A stretch of 64,000 nt of DNA from Anthracocystis setariae (lineage: Eukaryota > Basidiomycota > Ustilaginomycetes > Ustilaginales > Ustilaginaceae). Positions 9,798 to 20,855 of the stretch are shown one piece after another. Each line of letters starts with the position of its first letter. Position 1 is the stretch's first letter. A program made the position numbers and the translations under genes. The stretch spans positions 310,001-374,000 of the forward strand of contig CAKMXJ010000004.1 in NCBI GenBank assembly GCA_928724745.1, written 5' to 3'. Under the pieces are notes generated by a model. That model was not told the DNA's origin and ran no database searches. It saw only the letters and a program-made list of their open reading frames with translations.

Positions 9798-11759
9798 TTA
9801 ACGGTAGGCGTACATCCCGCCGACTGCGGCTGCGATTGCAGCTGCGCCGAGCAGCGAGCCTACAATAACCCCAATGTGGGAAGCGGCTGGTGAAGCTCCG
9901 GAGTCATTCGCGTTGTGCACGGGAGGCTTGTCCTCGACTCTGGTCGAGGGCATTTTCCCCAAAGAAGAGGTAGCAGACGGAGGTGGATATGAGACCGCAG
10001 GAGTGCTGATGGACGAAACAGCTGGGGTCTCCCTTTCTGCAGTGGGTTGAGAAGCAGGAGCATCAGCCAGAGTCGGAGTGGCTTCAGTCGTAGCGAACGC
10101 ATTAGAAATAGCCTGTCTCGCCCTCTCCACTCCTTCCGTCGAGCTCGACCACGTCATACCCCCCGCCTTTCTCATTGTTGAAGTATCCAGGTAGTAAACC
10201 GACGAATACCCACTGGTCGAAGAAGAAGTAGTTGTCGAAAAACCCTGATTAACAATGTCGGTAGGCTCATCGCTCTGCTTTCCAAAACTCACCAACATCA
10301 CATCCCCTGCCATCACCGCCGAGTGGAACGCCACTGCAGGTGGGGTGATACTTTCGCTGGTCCAAACCGCTGCATCCCACCTTGCGGGGGTCTGGTGAGG
10401 GTCAAGGATGAACACCTCGGCTACGGGCTGGTTGTCGATTTGGTAGAGGGAAGGGTCTTGGAGGTACCCACCGTGGATCATGACTTTGCCATCGGAGGTG
10501 ACGACAGCAGTGTGGCCGAGACGAGGGGAGGGGGTTAGACCAATGGTGTTCCAGTGCTCCCAATCGCCTGAAGACGCTTCAAGCGCCCACAGGGTCGACA
10601 GGGAGGCAAGGTTGTTGGAAGAGTCTTTGCCACCGAGGAAGAGGATCCTCTCGCCACGAGTGCCGTTGGCGGGCAGAGTGACGATGGTGAAGTCCGTGAG
10701 GGAAAGATTCGTCATAAGTGGATCGAGAGCTAGAGACTGGATGTGGGAGTAGATAGCTCTAGAAAGGTCGAGCCCTACATGAATAGAGGTAGAAGACGAA
10801 GGGGCAAGGGCGGGGGAAGATGTCGAGAAAGCCGAGGTCGTGGACCACATATCGATTCCAGTGTACGTTCCGTTGGTGGGAGAGCACGTTGTGGAGTCGT
10901 AAGCACCACCGACGACTATGATCGAAGAGGAGTTGGAGGAGTCGAGGGCGACCGCCTTAGCACCATGCCTACGTGGTGGAGCGATGCCATTTCCGGGATA
11001 GACAGCTGTCCACTTTCCAGCCGTGATGTCTCCAATAGGCGCAGACCAGACATAAGCAGGGGCATCGGTAGCACAATTCTGAGTGACTCCACCTACGATC
11101 CACAGCTTCTCCCCCCCGGTTTTTGAGTCGACTACGCTGGAAGCTGCAGAGAACGCATGTGCTGGCAGACCATCCGATGACAGCCTCTGCCAGTTCAGCG
11201 AAGTGGCGTTCGCGGTGATGTTGGTGATCTGAGACATATCAAGCGCAAAGACATCATTGGTGATATCCCCACTCAGACTCGTTTGTCCGCCTACGATTAG
11301 AATAGCGTTGTGTGAGGTGAGATAGGTCGCTGTTTGACCCCACCTCCTACCCGGAGCCTCTACAGTAACCTCAGCCTGGGGGCTGCTAGCTGGCTCAAAT
11401 ACGATCGTCAGTGTCCTAGCCCCTTCAGCTGAATCAGTGGTGTTGGTACTGTTGACGGCTACGACAGTGGGGAAAATCGAACCTCCTCGCTCACGAGATA
11501 AGTAGAGATCCCGCTGCTTACCCTTTGCTGAGGAGTCGCGTCGACTTGTATCCAGATATCTTGTTCCAGCGTCAATGTCAACGAAGGCACTCTGGTCCTG
11601 TCGGTGTCCTTCGCCATTTTGGGATTCAAAAAGTTGTGCAGCTGGTCTTGCTCCCACATTTACTGGTCGTCTAGAGACTGGAATGCGGCTCGATGGAAGG
11701 GCTCGAACGTGCGGAACCAGGAGAAGAGCGAGAAGGAGACAGAGACCCTTGGCAAACAT
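9798..11759 (-). CDS. Kelch-repeat protein with signal peptide and C-terminal transmembrane segment
   Basis: A 653-residue predicted type I membrane protein; function unknown. It starts with a clear signal peptide (MFAKGLCLLLALLLVPHVRA). From about residue 135 to 500 come kelch-type blades with recurring aromatic/GG strands such as RRWGQTATYL..ILIVGG, KLWIVGG, SIIVVGGAYD, RILFLGGKD and PRLGHTAVV..GKVMIHGGY. A Ser/Thr/Pro-rich stalk follows, and the protein ends in one transmembrane helix (about 629-653, SHIGVIVGSLLGAAAIAAAVGG). I chose the ATG at 11759 because it begins the signal peptide; the frame runs further upstream but only to a TTG. The TAA at 9798 falls five codons after the helix core and is followed by a long open frame, so the annotated C-terminus is doubtful. 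Confidence 0.82.
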   Translation of the reverse strand: MFAKGLCLLLALLLVPHVRALPSSRIPVSRRPVNVGARPAAQLFESQNGEGHRQDQSAFVDIDAGTRYLDTSRRDSSAKGKQRDLYLSRERGGSIFPTVVAVNSTNTTDSAEGARTLTIVFEPASSPQAEVTVEAPGRRWGQTATYLTSHNAILIVGGQTSLSGDITNDVFALDMSQITNITANATSLNWQRLSSDGLPAHAFSAASSVVDSKTGGEKLWIVGGVTQNCATDAPAYVWSAPIGDITAGKWTAVYPGNGIAPPRRHGAKAVALDSSNSSSIIVVGGAYDSTTCSPTNGTYTGIDMWSTTSAFSTSSPALAPSSSTSIHVGLDLSRAIYSHIQSLALDPLMTNLSLTDFTIVTLPANGTRGERILFLGGKDSSNNLASLSTLWALEASSGDWEHWNTIGLTPSPRLGHTAVVTSDGKVMIHGGYLQDPSLYQIDNQPVAEVFILDPHQTPARWDAAVWTSESITPPAVAFHSAVMAGDVMLVSFGKQSDEPTDIVNQGFSTTTSSSTSGYSSVYYLDTSTMRKAGGMTWSSSTEGVERARQAISNAFATTEATPTLADAPASQPTAERETPAVSSISTPAVSYPPPSATSSLGKMPSTRVEDKPPVHNANDSGASPAASHIGVIVGSLLGAAAIAAAVGGMYAYR

Positions 11760-12949
11760 GAAGAAAGCTTTGGTTTCCTTTGTCGACCGTTGCTCTTCGG
11801 AAGAAGGATGGAGGAGCTTGAGTTGCGAGACGCAGGGAGTCCCGCTTGTTTTTTGAGGGAGAAGAGTTTGTATTTCTGTTGCTGCGCACGAGGAAGACGC
11901 CAGCATCTCCTGTGCGATTCGGTGGCGTGACTGCCTTGCGAATGTCGTGTTGGCCATTGCATCGTCTGACTTGAAGAAGTGTGGGAAATGCTTAGCAGAG
12001 AAAGTCGCCTCAATATGAAGCAAAAGAAAGAAGCAAGAGTCGGAAATGGAGAAGCAAGTGGTCACGAAGGGGGAATGATCGACCACAAAAAAGCCCGTCA
12101 CAGACGAGTATGAGGTCGATTTTCGTGTGTAGGTCAAAAGGGCGTGGAAGGACCCAAAGAGCACAGCTCTCAAAGAAACGGAAAGGCGAAGAGAAGAGAG
12201 TGATGGTAATAGGAATCAAAGGGATGGATGTGATTAAGTTGTCAAAGTAAGTGTGGCATAGCGACATCCCATGAGGGCACTCTGCGTTGGAAACCTCCCA
12301 TGCAGTAAGTAGGAACAGTGGCTTGACTTCTATGCAAGCCATCTCGGCCCATCCCTTCGTTGTGCTTCTATGGTTTGTTCGATCTAGACCTAGCAGATCA
12401 TCCGAGGCAGTGCATTTCGTCGTCACGGTGGTGATGGCTGTGGATGTTCAAGACTTCCGGTCTTGCGGCAAGGCTCGCCGGACAACTCGCACAGTTGGGC
12501 AGGTCGAGCTTTTCTGACATGTCGCACAGGTTGGTCGCGTTCCTGGCGACTGCACAGCGTCGAATGGACAGTAAGACACAGCAGGATCTCTCACTGACAG
12601 ACATAGGCAGTTCAGTAGCCCAGTACGATCATTTGAGCTCCATCGACGTTGACACCGAGCCTCTGGTATCTGACAGCTGCCACAGGATGATGTTCTGGCA
12701 GTCCTGTAGAGCTTACTCTGTGAATCGGAATCGGATCGTTTCGATCGAATTAGCCCGATAGCGATTTAGCGAGTGTTGGCAAGTTTCGAATCCGACTTCC
12801 GAAGGCGGAAGTGCACTGCACTGTGCTAAGAAGAATCGATTGACCTCCACCGCTCAGCTCTCCACTCACCATCTTGATCCTCTCCGTTGGATCCTCTCCG
12901 TTACAGCCAGTCGGGCTATCGATAACTTTGACCGCCGCTAACTGCAAAC
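11760..12949. promoter_or_regulatory. Divergent intergenic region between the kelch gene and OCT1
   Basis: About 1.2 kb between two divergent start codons. It holds only short or TTG-initiated frames with no domain I recognise. The 5' leaders and promoters of both genes must be here. No clear TATA box, repeat or RNA gene was seen. Confidence 0.4.
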
Positions 12950-15610
12950 ATGGTGGCATCTTCATCCAAGCTCGTCGGTAGTACAGCTGGCGCGATAGCA
13001 CGTTCGGCCGGACAGTCAGTGGCTAGGACATCTTCGCGCTTGCCCTCATTCCTCAGCCAAGTCAACGCATCTGCGCCCAAGTGGCCCGCCCACCAAGGTC
13101 GAGCCTCTTTCGCATCTGCACGATCATTATGTGTCTCAGCAACAGCTCGAAGGATGCAGCGAGCGGCCTCTTCGGCGCCGATATTGGCCAGCTCCAACTC
13201 AGACCACGAGAAAGACAACGAACTCCTCCGCTCCATCTTCGATGCTCCGCCGTCTTCTTCCTCTGCCAACAACTTCCGTTCCTCCGGTCCTTCCACCGGT
13301 TTGTTCGAGATTCCTTCTCTCACATCTCCGCAGAACTTCCTCATGCTTGCGCAACAGACTCTCGCTCGAGCACAGCTGCTCGTCGACCGTATCGACCGTG
13401 CCGGGTCCGTGGATCCAAGCTCTCCATCTGGTGGCAAAGAACTGCGAGAAGTTGTGCGCAACCTGGATCGCCTCAGTGACCTTCTCTGTGGCGTGATCGA
13501 CATGGCAGAGCTGGTACGAAATGCTCACCCGGACCCGGAGTGGGCTGAGGCGGCAAACGCAGCGTACGAGTACTTGTGCGGCTACATGAACGTGCTTAAC
13601 ACCCACACCGGACTTTACAGTGTACTCAAGTTGATCTTGGATACGCCGGAAGTGGCATCGACTCTATCGAAGGAGGCGACTGCGGTGGCTCAGGTGTTTT
13701 TGCGAGATTTTGAAAAGTCCGGTATCCACCTTCCTCCCGCCGAGAGGGAGAGGTTCGTGCAGCTTAGCGACGAGATCCTCATCCTTGGCCGTGGGTTCCT
13801 CCAAGACATCGCCGGAAACGACGCCTCGGACGACTTTGCTCGCAATGCTAGTGCCAAAACCGAAGTCGACAAGGACGATGTAGTCGAGATCCCCACCGAT
13901 TGGGTCGAAGACGTCAATCCAACCGTGCTCAAAGCTCTCCGCGCCAGCGCCATGACAGACACCGACGGTCTCCTTACTTTCTCTGCTGCGGACCAACCGT
14001 GGGTTTTCCAGACTCTTCTCAAATACGCTCCAGACGAGAGAGTAAGAAAGGTCGCTTTCCGTGCCGCTAATTACGGTTCTCGCGCCCAGGTTCAGAGGCT
14101 CGAGAGGTTGCTCAAGGCTCGTGCCGAGCTAGCCACGCTCACCGGTGCCGGTTCGTATTCTGGAATGGCGCTGGGAGATAAGATGGCCAAAGAGCCTCGC
14201 AGCGTCGAAGAATTTCTCCGTGCGCTCACGAATCACCACCGCCCACGCGCCAGTCAGGATCTAGATAAGTTGCGCCGGCTCAAGTCTGGTGCGGTCAAGG
14301 CTTCGAAATCTGTCTACAATCCCTCTTCGTCCTCCTCGCTACCGGACTTTGCGCCTTGGGACCGAGACATGTATACCGAACAGCACTTCCGCAGTCCTGG
14401 TCTGCGCAGCGTACAGCCCCTGTCCCCCTACCTGAGCGTTGGATCCGTATTTGCGGGTCTGTCCAGGCTCTTCTCAGCTTTGTATGGGATCCGCTTCCGA
14501 GCATCAGCGGTCGCCAAAGGCGAGGTTTGGAGTGAGGGTGCAGGCGACGTGATGAAGGTCGAAGTGCTGGATGAACGCGAAGGCGCAAAAGGCACAGATG
14601 GATCTGCGGACGGACTCATCGGCACTATCTACGCTGACCTGTGGAGTCGCGAAGGGAAACCGGGCGGTGCGGCCCACTACACTGTTCGCTGCTCTCGTCG
14701 AGTCGACAAAGACGATGAGGCTGGTGACTTCACCCACGGTCGTGCGGAGGATGGGCGAACGCTCACTCCTGCTGATCTTGGCAGAAGTGGTTTCGGCAAC
14801 CCTCTGCAAGCACCTACGTTTGAACAGATGGAGCGCGCCGGAAGGTACCAATTGCCCGTGGTCGTTTTGATGTGCGACTTTGCTCGACCGGGAGGAGCGA
14901 GCAATGCGACTCCGACGTTGCTGGGCTGGCATGAAGTTGAGACGCTGTTCCATGAGATGGGACATGCGATTCATTCGATGATCGGAAGGACGAGTTACCA
15001 CAATGTGTCTGGCACTCGATGTGCGACGGATTTCGTCGAGCTGCCTTCGATCCTGATGGAACATTTTGTTCAATCGCCGCAAGTCGTTTCGATCTTTGCT
15101 CGACATCACAAAACCGGTGCTTCGCTTCCGTTTGAACATCTCGAAAGTCATCTTGAGGCATCCAAGTCGTTGGAAGGTCTCGATACGTATCATCAGATCC
15201 TGCTTGCGCGGTTGGACCAACTGTACCATTCGCCGCTTGCTTCGTCCGCCTCGTTCGACTCGACGGCGACGTATGCGGCATTGGATAGCGAGATGGGTCT
15301 GCCTGGTGCCAGGCACTTGAGCTACGTGGATGGCGCCCATCCTCAAGTACGCTTCGGTCATCTGTTCGGTTACGGCTCCACATACTACTCGTACCTGCTC
15401 GATAGAGTGATCGCCAGTAAGATCTGGAACCACCTCTTCGAAGCTAACCCGCTCGACAGAGAGGCCGGCGAGATCTTCAAATCTCAATGTTTGAAATTCG
15501 GTGGAGGTAAGGATCCCTGGCACATCCTCGCCGACGTACTCGGAGAAGAGACTGTCAGAAACGGCGACTCTAAAGCCATGGAACAGGTCGGAAAATGGGG
15601 CATCGAATAA
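12950..15610 (+). CDS. OCT1: Mitochondrial intermediate peptidase (M3 metallopeptidase)
   Basis: Zinc endopeptidase of the thimet oligopeptidase family (M3) that removes an N-terminal octapeptide from a subset of imported matrix proteins after MPP cleavage. The protein is 886 residues, slightly longer than many fungal OCT1 proteins. The first 70 residues are rich in Ser, Ala and Arg with no acidic residues early, a good matrix presequence. The active site HEMGH lies at about 668-672 in LFHEMGHAIHSM, and the third zinc ligand is probably the Glu in FVELPSILMEHF about 25 residues on. The C-terminal GHLFGYGSTYYSYLLDRV block is typical of the family. The start is ATG at 12950. It converges on NEO1 with only 105 bp between the stop codons. 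Confidence 0.95.
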   Translation: MVASSSKLVGSTAGAIARSAGQSVARTSSRLPSFLSQVNASAPKWPAHQGRASFASARSLCVSATARRMQRAASSAPILASSNSDHEKDNELLRSIFDAPPSSSSANNFRSSGPSTGLFEIPSLTSPQNFLMLAQQTLARAQLLVDRIDRAGSVDPSSPSGGKELREVVRNLDRLSDLLCGVIDMAELVRNAHPDPEWAEAANAAYEYLCGYMNVLNTHTGLYSVLKLILDTPEVASTLSKEATAVAQVFLRDFEKSGIHLPPAERERFVQLSDEILILGRGFLQDIAGNDASDDFARNASAKTEVDKDDVVEIPTDWVEDVNPTVLKALRASAMTDTDGLLTFSAADQPWVFQTLLKYAPDERVRKVAFRAANYGSRAQVQRLERLLKARAELATLTGAGSYSGMALGDKMAKEPRSVEEFLRALTNHHRPRASQDLDKLRRLKSGAVKASKSVYNPSSSSSLPDFAPWDRDMYTEQHFRSPGLRSVQPLSPYLSVGSVFAGLSRLFSALYGIRFRASAVAKGEVWSEGAGDVMKVEVLDEREGAKGTDGSADGLIGTIYADLWSREGKPGGAAHYTVRCSRRVDKDDEAGDFTHGRAEDGRTLTPADLGRSGFGNPLQAPTFEQMERAGRYQLPVVVLMCDFARPGGASNATPTLLGWHEVETLFHEMGHAIHSMIGRTSYHNVSGTRCATDFVELPSILMEHFVQSPQVVSIFARHHKTGASLPFEHLESHLEASKSLEGLDTYHQILLARLDQLYHSPLASSASFDSTATYAALDSEMGLPGARHLSYVDGAHPQVRFGHLFGYGSTYYSYLLDRVIASKIWNHLFEANPLDREAGEIFKSQCLKFGGGKDPWHILADVLGEETVRNGDSKAMEQVGKWGIE

Positions 15611-15715
15611 TCTTCCTCCCTTCCCCTTCCCCTTCCCTTCCCTTCTCACACTCGCAATAGAATTCAATCTCTTGTACTCGATCATCGCTAATGTCTATGA
15701 TTGCAAATCGCAAAG

Positions 15716-18700
15716 TTAAGCGCTAGCCAACTTACTATAACTCGGTGGAGCCAACCGGTTCCGCACCTCCCGCCACACATACAGCGGCAAACTACTAACA
15801 GCGACAATGACAGCCGTCTTCCAAGCAAATCTACCGGTCATCACGAAACCCAAATCAAAGAATTCGGGCAAAAATACGATGCTGACACAGTAGAAGAAGA
15901 GCGTGACGATCTCGGAGAGGATCATGTAAACATGCCAGGTGGTGATCTCCAATGCGACCATGATGAGCTCGTTGACGACCAACGCTGTAAACGAGATCGA
16001 GACGATGTTGAGGAATTCGTTCTCAAACAATAGCAGCGACAGGATCATAATGGCGCCTCCCTGATACGTTGAGATCATCAACCAGAATGTAAACGTCTTG
16101 GCACTCAGCGACCGTCCCTTGGTCAGATCCTTGTACAGTTCCGGATACAGCAATGCCAGATCTTCCGACACATCCCGATCGAGAACGAGCGAAAACACCG
16201 GCGCCATCGTGTACACGGTCGCATAACCCACCATGAGCCAGCCCTGATACAGCGCGATCGGCGCAAAGTAGAAGATGCTCGAAAACACCGCTTGGATGAT
16301 CGAGATGATCAGACCTCGGTGGATGACAAATTGCGCCAGCTTGGCCGATCGCTTGTACGAGTTTCGTCCGTGCCAAACAAGCAGCTTGGTGAGGAAGGAG
16401 AACTGGGTGATGGAAAAATCGGCCGCCAAACTCGCTTGCTTGCCCTCTTTGCCAACGATACCCAGACCAACATCGGCAGCTTGGATCATGGACACGTCGT
16501 TTCCACCATCGCCGATGCAGCAGACTCTCTTCTTAGTATGGCTCCGAATCAACCTCGCCACATCCGCCTTCTGTGTAGGCGAGCATCGACAAGCCACGAC
16601 CGCCGAAAGCTGGGTCGCAAGCTCGATGAATTCGTCCTTAAACGAATCCAAACACAGCTGCAACGATTCGCCATCAATAACCAAGCAGCAATCGAGCTTC
16701 GATCTCAAAAAGTCGAGCATGTCCCTCACCGTATCGGGCGTTTTGAGTTTAGCAACCTGATGCACGTACTGGTTCCTTGCCACAAGTTTCGACGAGATGG
16801 CAATGCACGTGGCAGTCTCGATCTTGTCCCCGGTCAACATCCATACTTTGATCCCGGCGTTGCGGAGGAGTTCGAGCGTCATCTTGACGTCCTCTTGCAG
16901 TTTGTCTTCTACACCGGTAAGGCCGAGAAGCTCGAGATTGCTCTCGAGGTGTTCGGCGATGGCATGGCTCATCGCTTCGGCACGATCTTCGACTTGAATG
17001 CGAGCTGCCTTGTAGGCTCGCTCAAACACGAGCCAATGGTCTTGCGTCAGACGCCTACGGCCGACGACAAGGGTACGGAGACCTTCGCGTGCCATGTTGC
17101 CGCACTCTTCGTCGAGCCAATCGTTTTGAGCAACGATCTTGGCCATGACGACGTCGGCGCCCTTCTGGTAGAAAGTGATCTCGCCGGTGCTGCGTTCGCG
17201 AATTACAATGCCCATGCGCTTCGATTCGGATGTGAAAGGGAAGACTTCGAGAATGTCAAAGTGCAGCGTGGAGCCATCCGAGGTTCGGAGTGACATTGAG
17301 GTGCGGTCACGAGCGACAAGGGTGAGGCCGACCGACTCTGTCCATCGAACGATGGCAACCTCATCAGGAGACGAGGCTTGGTACGTGATTGATGCGTCTG
17401 CCTCAAGAACAGGTGTCACATTATGGCACAAGGCGAGAGCCAAAACGACATCCTTGACGCGCGAGCTCATGTCACGTCGACCGCGACCGGCAAGCATTGC
17501 ACCGGCGGTGGTGAGCGAGATTTGCTGTTGAGACGGATTGGACGTCGGAGATAGAGGCTGGCCAGAAGTGCCGTAATGTTGTTGCAGCGCTGTAGCGAGT
17601 TGGGATGCAACCTCGTCCATGCTATCCCATCCGTAGCTCATGGTTCCCATGTGCAGCTTGCGAAGCTCCATCTCGTTCTGTGTGAGTGTGCCGGTCTTGT
17701 CCGAAAGGAGGTACTCGATACGACCGAGCTCTTCTGGCAGAGTCGAGGTTCGAACGATTGTGCCCGGTATCTCGTCGTCATGCATGATCTGGCGTGCATA
17801 GACTGTTTTGCCCATGTCGAGGTTGACCCGCAGACTGATGGGGATGATCGAAGAGAAAAGAATGAGGAAACGGAAGATGTAGATCCACCACTCCCCTTTG
17901 AAGCCATTGAGAGCGACAAGCCCAACTGAGAGTGCAAACGTCACTCCACATAGGATTTTGGAGAGCCTGTTGATTTCGAGATCCAAAAGTCCGACCTTGG
18001 TGCCAGGATACGAAGTGTTCATGACTGCCCGGGTTTCTCGTCCTGTGTAGACAACAATACCTACGGCGGTACCGGCAGCCAAAACGGTGTTGGCCCAGAG
18101 AACATTCTCAGCTGTTAGCGGAGCCACTTGAGGCTGCTGGCTCATGGGAATGATGGTGTCGGGGCGAGGCGAGTCTACCGAATTGCGCACCTGATCGGGC
18201 GCTTCAGCTGATACGCCGAGAAGATCGCCAACCGTGGGAGTCGAAAGATGTAAGGTAGGCGGCGGAGTAGCAGATCCATCGTCGGACGGATGAAGCGTCA
18301 GGTTGCCAAGGAAGTTGTGAATGTCCTTTGTGGGCGGGCCAGCAAAGACAACGACACGATCTCCAAGGACGGCCAGCTCGTCTGTTGGCATGCGTTGCGT
18401 GATCTCGACCGCAACACGCAGCTTCCAGTCCGTTTCTCCGTCGAGCTGATCTGTGCGGATGAAACAGCTTCCATTCGAGCCCTCCTGCGAGGCTTCTTCA
18501 AGTTGATGGGGCGATTCGGCAGTCTTTGGTTTGCTGTTTTGAGGCTTGACGCCAGTGTCGTCGTCCTCATCATCATCTCCGAGGACAAACTGCATGTTGT
18601 CGTCTATCGGTGTCGGGGCGATGGAGCCGCCAACGGCCACATCGTTTGAGAAGGTCTGTAACAGGACCATATCGGCAGGAACGCGCTGATTTTTATCGAG

Positions 18701-19633
18701 CACCACGAGGTCGCCTACCTTGATCTTGCTACTTGGCACCTGTACCACTCGAGACTGGCCTAGGTCGCTGCCAAGCGAAAGGGGTCTGTTGGGGCTGGCT
18801 TTGCGGGCGAGACGCGACTGCGCTTTGGCGATGACAGAGTCGTTGGGCACAAGCAGCTTGTAAGGCGCACTGTTGCTTTCGAGATCCCTCTTGTATCTGA
18901 CCCAGTCATCGATGGCCTCCTTGCCAATGGTGATACATAGGACAAAGGCGAGAGGGGCAACGTACGTGACGATAAAGCCGATCTTGAGAGCTGGGATGAA
19001 TTGACTGAGCGCAACTAGCAAAAAGTAGAGGTTGAAGAAGAATTTGAACTGCTCGTAGAGAACCTTGGGTAGGAAGGTGATGATGTTGTACTTTTGGTTG
19101 CGCACGACGTTGGCAGCGTACTTGGATCGAACACGATCCGAGTCGCCGAGACTGATGGTCCTGCCGGTATCTCGAGCCGCTCTTTCTTTTGACGAGAAGA
19201 TAGAGGCAAAAAAGCCGACTCTGTGTGAGCCTGTTTGCGCTGCCTGATGTGAAGATGAGGGTGCGCTCCCGCTCGAGTCTGCATGCGATCCATACTGCCT
19301 GCGGTGATCTTCCGACTGACGCGGGGTCATTCCTGGGCGCCTGGAGCCGCTGGAGCGATCCGCAGCCTCATCATCGCTGTGTTGGAGCAACCCTTGCTGT
19401 TCGTCCGAATCGCGGGCATTGTTCTGACCGAAGCGACTGAATCGGGTGCGAGGGTTACGGGCGCGAAAGGTAGCAAAGCCGGTCTCGGTGTGTGAATGAT
19501 AGGAGGGTGCAGGCGAGCTGCGATCGATAGACATGGTGCTCGGCGAGTCAAAGGTGGTGAGAGGATACGCTTCTGGGAGCGCTGGGCTCTTTTTGGACGC
19601 GGACAAGGACCGGGCGTGCCGATTCGACGACAT
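15716..19633 (-). CDS. NEO1: P4-ATPase phospholipid flippase, NEO1 type
   Basis: Type IV P-type ATPase that moves aminophospholipids to the cytosolic leaflet in Golgi and endosomal membranes. Unlike other P4 ATPases, yeast Neo1 works without a Cdc50 subunit (family knowledge). The protein has 1305 residues. The N-terminal 170 residues are Ser/Arg-rich and disordered, then comes the NEO1-like block [29 protein letters not shown] split across the first membrane segments. The A domain carries [13 protein letters not shown], where most P4 enzymes have DGETNLK. The phosphorylated Asp is in [12 protein letters not shown] (about residue 645), followed by KGADVVM and the hinge LTGDKIETA...[10 protein letters not shown]. 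The last 250 residues are membrane segments. Start ATG at 19633. No intron is needed. Confidence 0.94.
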   Translation of the reverse strand: MSSNRHARSLSASKKSPALPEAYPLTTFDSPSTMSIDRSSPAPSYHSHTETGFATFRARNPRTRFSRFGQNNARDSDEQQGLLQHSDDEAADRSSGSRRPGMTPRQSEDHRRQYGSHADSSGSAPSSSHQAAQTGSHRVGFFASIFSSKERAARDTGRTISLGDSDRVRSKYAANVVRNQKYNIITFLPKVLYEQFKFFFNLYFLLVALSQFIPALKIGFIVTYVAPLAFVLCITIGKEAIDDWVRYKRDLESNSAPYKLLVPNDSVIAKAQSRLARKASPNRPLSLGSDLGQSRVVQVPSSKIKVGDLVVLDKNQRVPADMVLLQTFSNDVAVGGSIAPTPIDDNMQFVLGDDDEDDDTGVKPQNSKPKTAESPHQLEEASQEGSNGSCFIRTDQLDGETDWKLRVAVEITQRMPTDELAVLGDRVVVFAGPPTKDIHNFLGNLTLHPSDDGSATPPPTLHLSTPTVGDLLGVSAEAPDQVRNSVDSPRPDTIIPMSQQPQVAPLTAENVLWANTVLAAGTAVGIVVYTGRETRAVMNTSYPGTKVGLLDLEINRLSKILCGVTFALSVGLVALNGFKGEWWIYIFRFLILFSSIIPISLRVNLDMGKTVYARQIMHDDEIPGTIVRTSTLPEELGRIEYLLSDKTGTLTQNEMELRKLHMGTMSYGWDSMDEVASQLATALQQHYGTSGQPLSPTSNPSQQQISLTTAGAMLAGRGRRDMSSRVKDVVLALALCHNVTPVLEADASITYQASSPDEVAIVRWTESVGLTLVARDRTSMSLRTSDGSTLHFDILEVFPFTSESKRMGIVIRERSTGEITFYQKGADVVMAKIVAQNDWLDEECGNMAREGLRTLVVGRRRLTQDHWLVFERAYKAARIQVEDRAEAMSHAIAEHLESNLELLGLTGVEDKLQEDVKMTLELLRNAGIKVWMLTGDKIETATCIAISSKLVARNQYVHQVAKLKTPDTVRDMLDFLRSKLDCCLVIDGESLQLCLDSFKDEFIELATQLSAVVACRCSPTQKADVARLIRSHTKKRVCCIGDGGNDVSMIQAADVGLGIVGKEGKQASLAADFSITQFSFLTKLLVWHGRNSYKRSAKLAQFVIHRGLIISIIQAVFSSIFYFAPIALYQGWLMVGYATVYTMAPVFSLVLDRDVSEDLALLYPELYKDLTKGRSLSAKTFTFWLMISTYQGGAIMILSLLLFENEFLNIVSISFTALVVNELIMVALEITTWHVYMILSEIVTLFFYCVSIVFLPEFFDLGFVMTGRFAWKTAVIVAVSSLPLYVWREVRNRLAPPSYSKLASA

Positions 19634-20194
19634 TCATGGGTGGTCGTATCGATGCTATATGGCGCCGTGCGCGGATGCGATCTAAAAGTGCAGCAATGCC
19701 ATGTCCTCTGTCAACCCTATTGTACCGTCGAGGGATGGAGAGAGATGAAGAGAGCTATGCTGGCGTGCTATCAAGGCGTGCGGCAGTAATGGAAAGGCAA
19801 GTGGACAGCTAGCTGCATTCACATTGGGCAACCCTTAAGGCATGTGCACTCACCTCCACGCCATGATTGCGGCCAGAAAATCGATCCGTGCGAGAAGTAC
19901 AGTACTGTACAGTACAGTTAATTGGATGCGGGCTCGGAGGCGACGGAGGCGACGAGCGGGAATTCGAGGTTTAAATAATGCACACGAGTTCCGCTAAATC
20001 GTCTCCAGACTGATACCTCAATCTTCTGCTTCTCGCATCTCGACATCGCCCGCCAAAGATTGACACGTACGTTCAGCCGTCAGAACAGCCTAGGACAGCA
20101 CCGTACGGGCGAAACACGATCGATCGGTGCCAAACCTGTTACTGACCTTCTGAGCAAGTTGCATCTGCTGCTCTTGCGGAATTCCACCAACAGA
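19634..20194. promoter_or_regulatory. Divergent promoter region of NEO1 and the NDUFA6-type gene, with a TGTAC palindrome
   Basis: 561 bp between divergent genes. At 19897-19918 there is a 22-bp run built from overlapping GTACAGTACTGTAC units and containing the palindrome ACTGTACAGT. Similar sequences recur in many intergenic regions of this window (see findings). An AT-rich TTTAAATAATG lies near 19971-19981, about 210 bp upstream of the NDUFA6 start, and could serve as a core promoter. Confidence 0.45.
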
Positions 20195-20855
20195 ATGACG
20201 ACCATTCCAAGCCGTTTGGCTCAGACCACATACATCTCTAAGAGCCTCGATGAGGCCAAGAAGCGCTCTGTTGCGATGTACCGCAACTTCTACCGATCGG
20301 TAAGCAGCTTCCGCGCAGAACGAAGTCGTGACACTTTAGTTAGTGTCAAATGTAAAGCTGACCGATAAGATATCTGTATCGCCCTGTACTGTCCACCTAA
20401 CGATCTACAGGCTCCCGAGATCTGCACTCTGTACGCGCTTGAAGTGCCCCCGTCCAAGTTGCGCGCCAAGTTCCGCACACAATTCGAGAAGAACAAGATG
20501 GTCAACGACCTTGCTGTGCTCGACTTGATGCTGGTCAAGGCGCAGCAGGAATACCAGGAGACGATGAACGGCTGGAAGACGATTTCTCACGTGATGAGGT
20601 GGTTCGCCGAGGAGGAGGTAAGTGTATTTATGCCATTGAGGCTTGTGGCAAAAGCTGCCTATCGCAACTTGTACCGGGCTTTCCGCAGGTCGAAATGCAA
20701 TCGCAACACAAGGGAAGCTGACCCCAACTCTGCGCTTGGATCTTGATGCCTTTTTTTTCTCGTTTGCACAGGCACCAGCACGACCTGAAGGCTTCTTGGA
20801 AAAGTTCTATGCCTCTCGAGACGAGGGACGAGGACCGACAGGCACCGGCAACTGA
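20195..20855 (+). CDS. NDUFA6: NADH:ubiquinone oxidoreductase LYR subunit (B14/NDUFA6), three exons
   Basis: Accessory subunit of mitochondrial complex I and member of the LYR family that binds acyl carrier protein. Exons are 20195-20299, 20411-20617 and 20772-20855, giving 131 residues (35+69+27). Both introns begin with GTAAG (GTAAGC, GTAAGT), end in CAG, and sit in phase 0. The LYR-type motif appears as MYRNFYR at residues 28-34, with Met in place of Leu. The middle exon gives RAKFRTQFEKNKMVNDLAVLDLMLVKAQQEYQET split by family helices, and the last exon gives PEGFLEKFYAS. The length matches fungal B14 subunits. No start other than the ATG at 20195 gives the conserved N-terminus. Confidence 0.9.
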
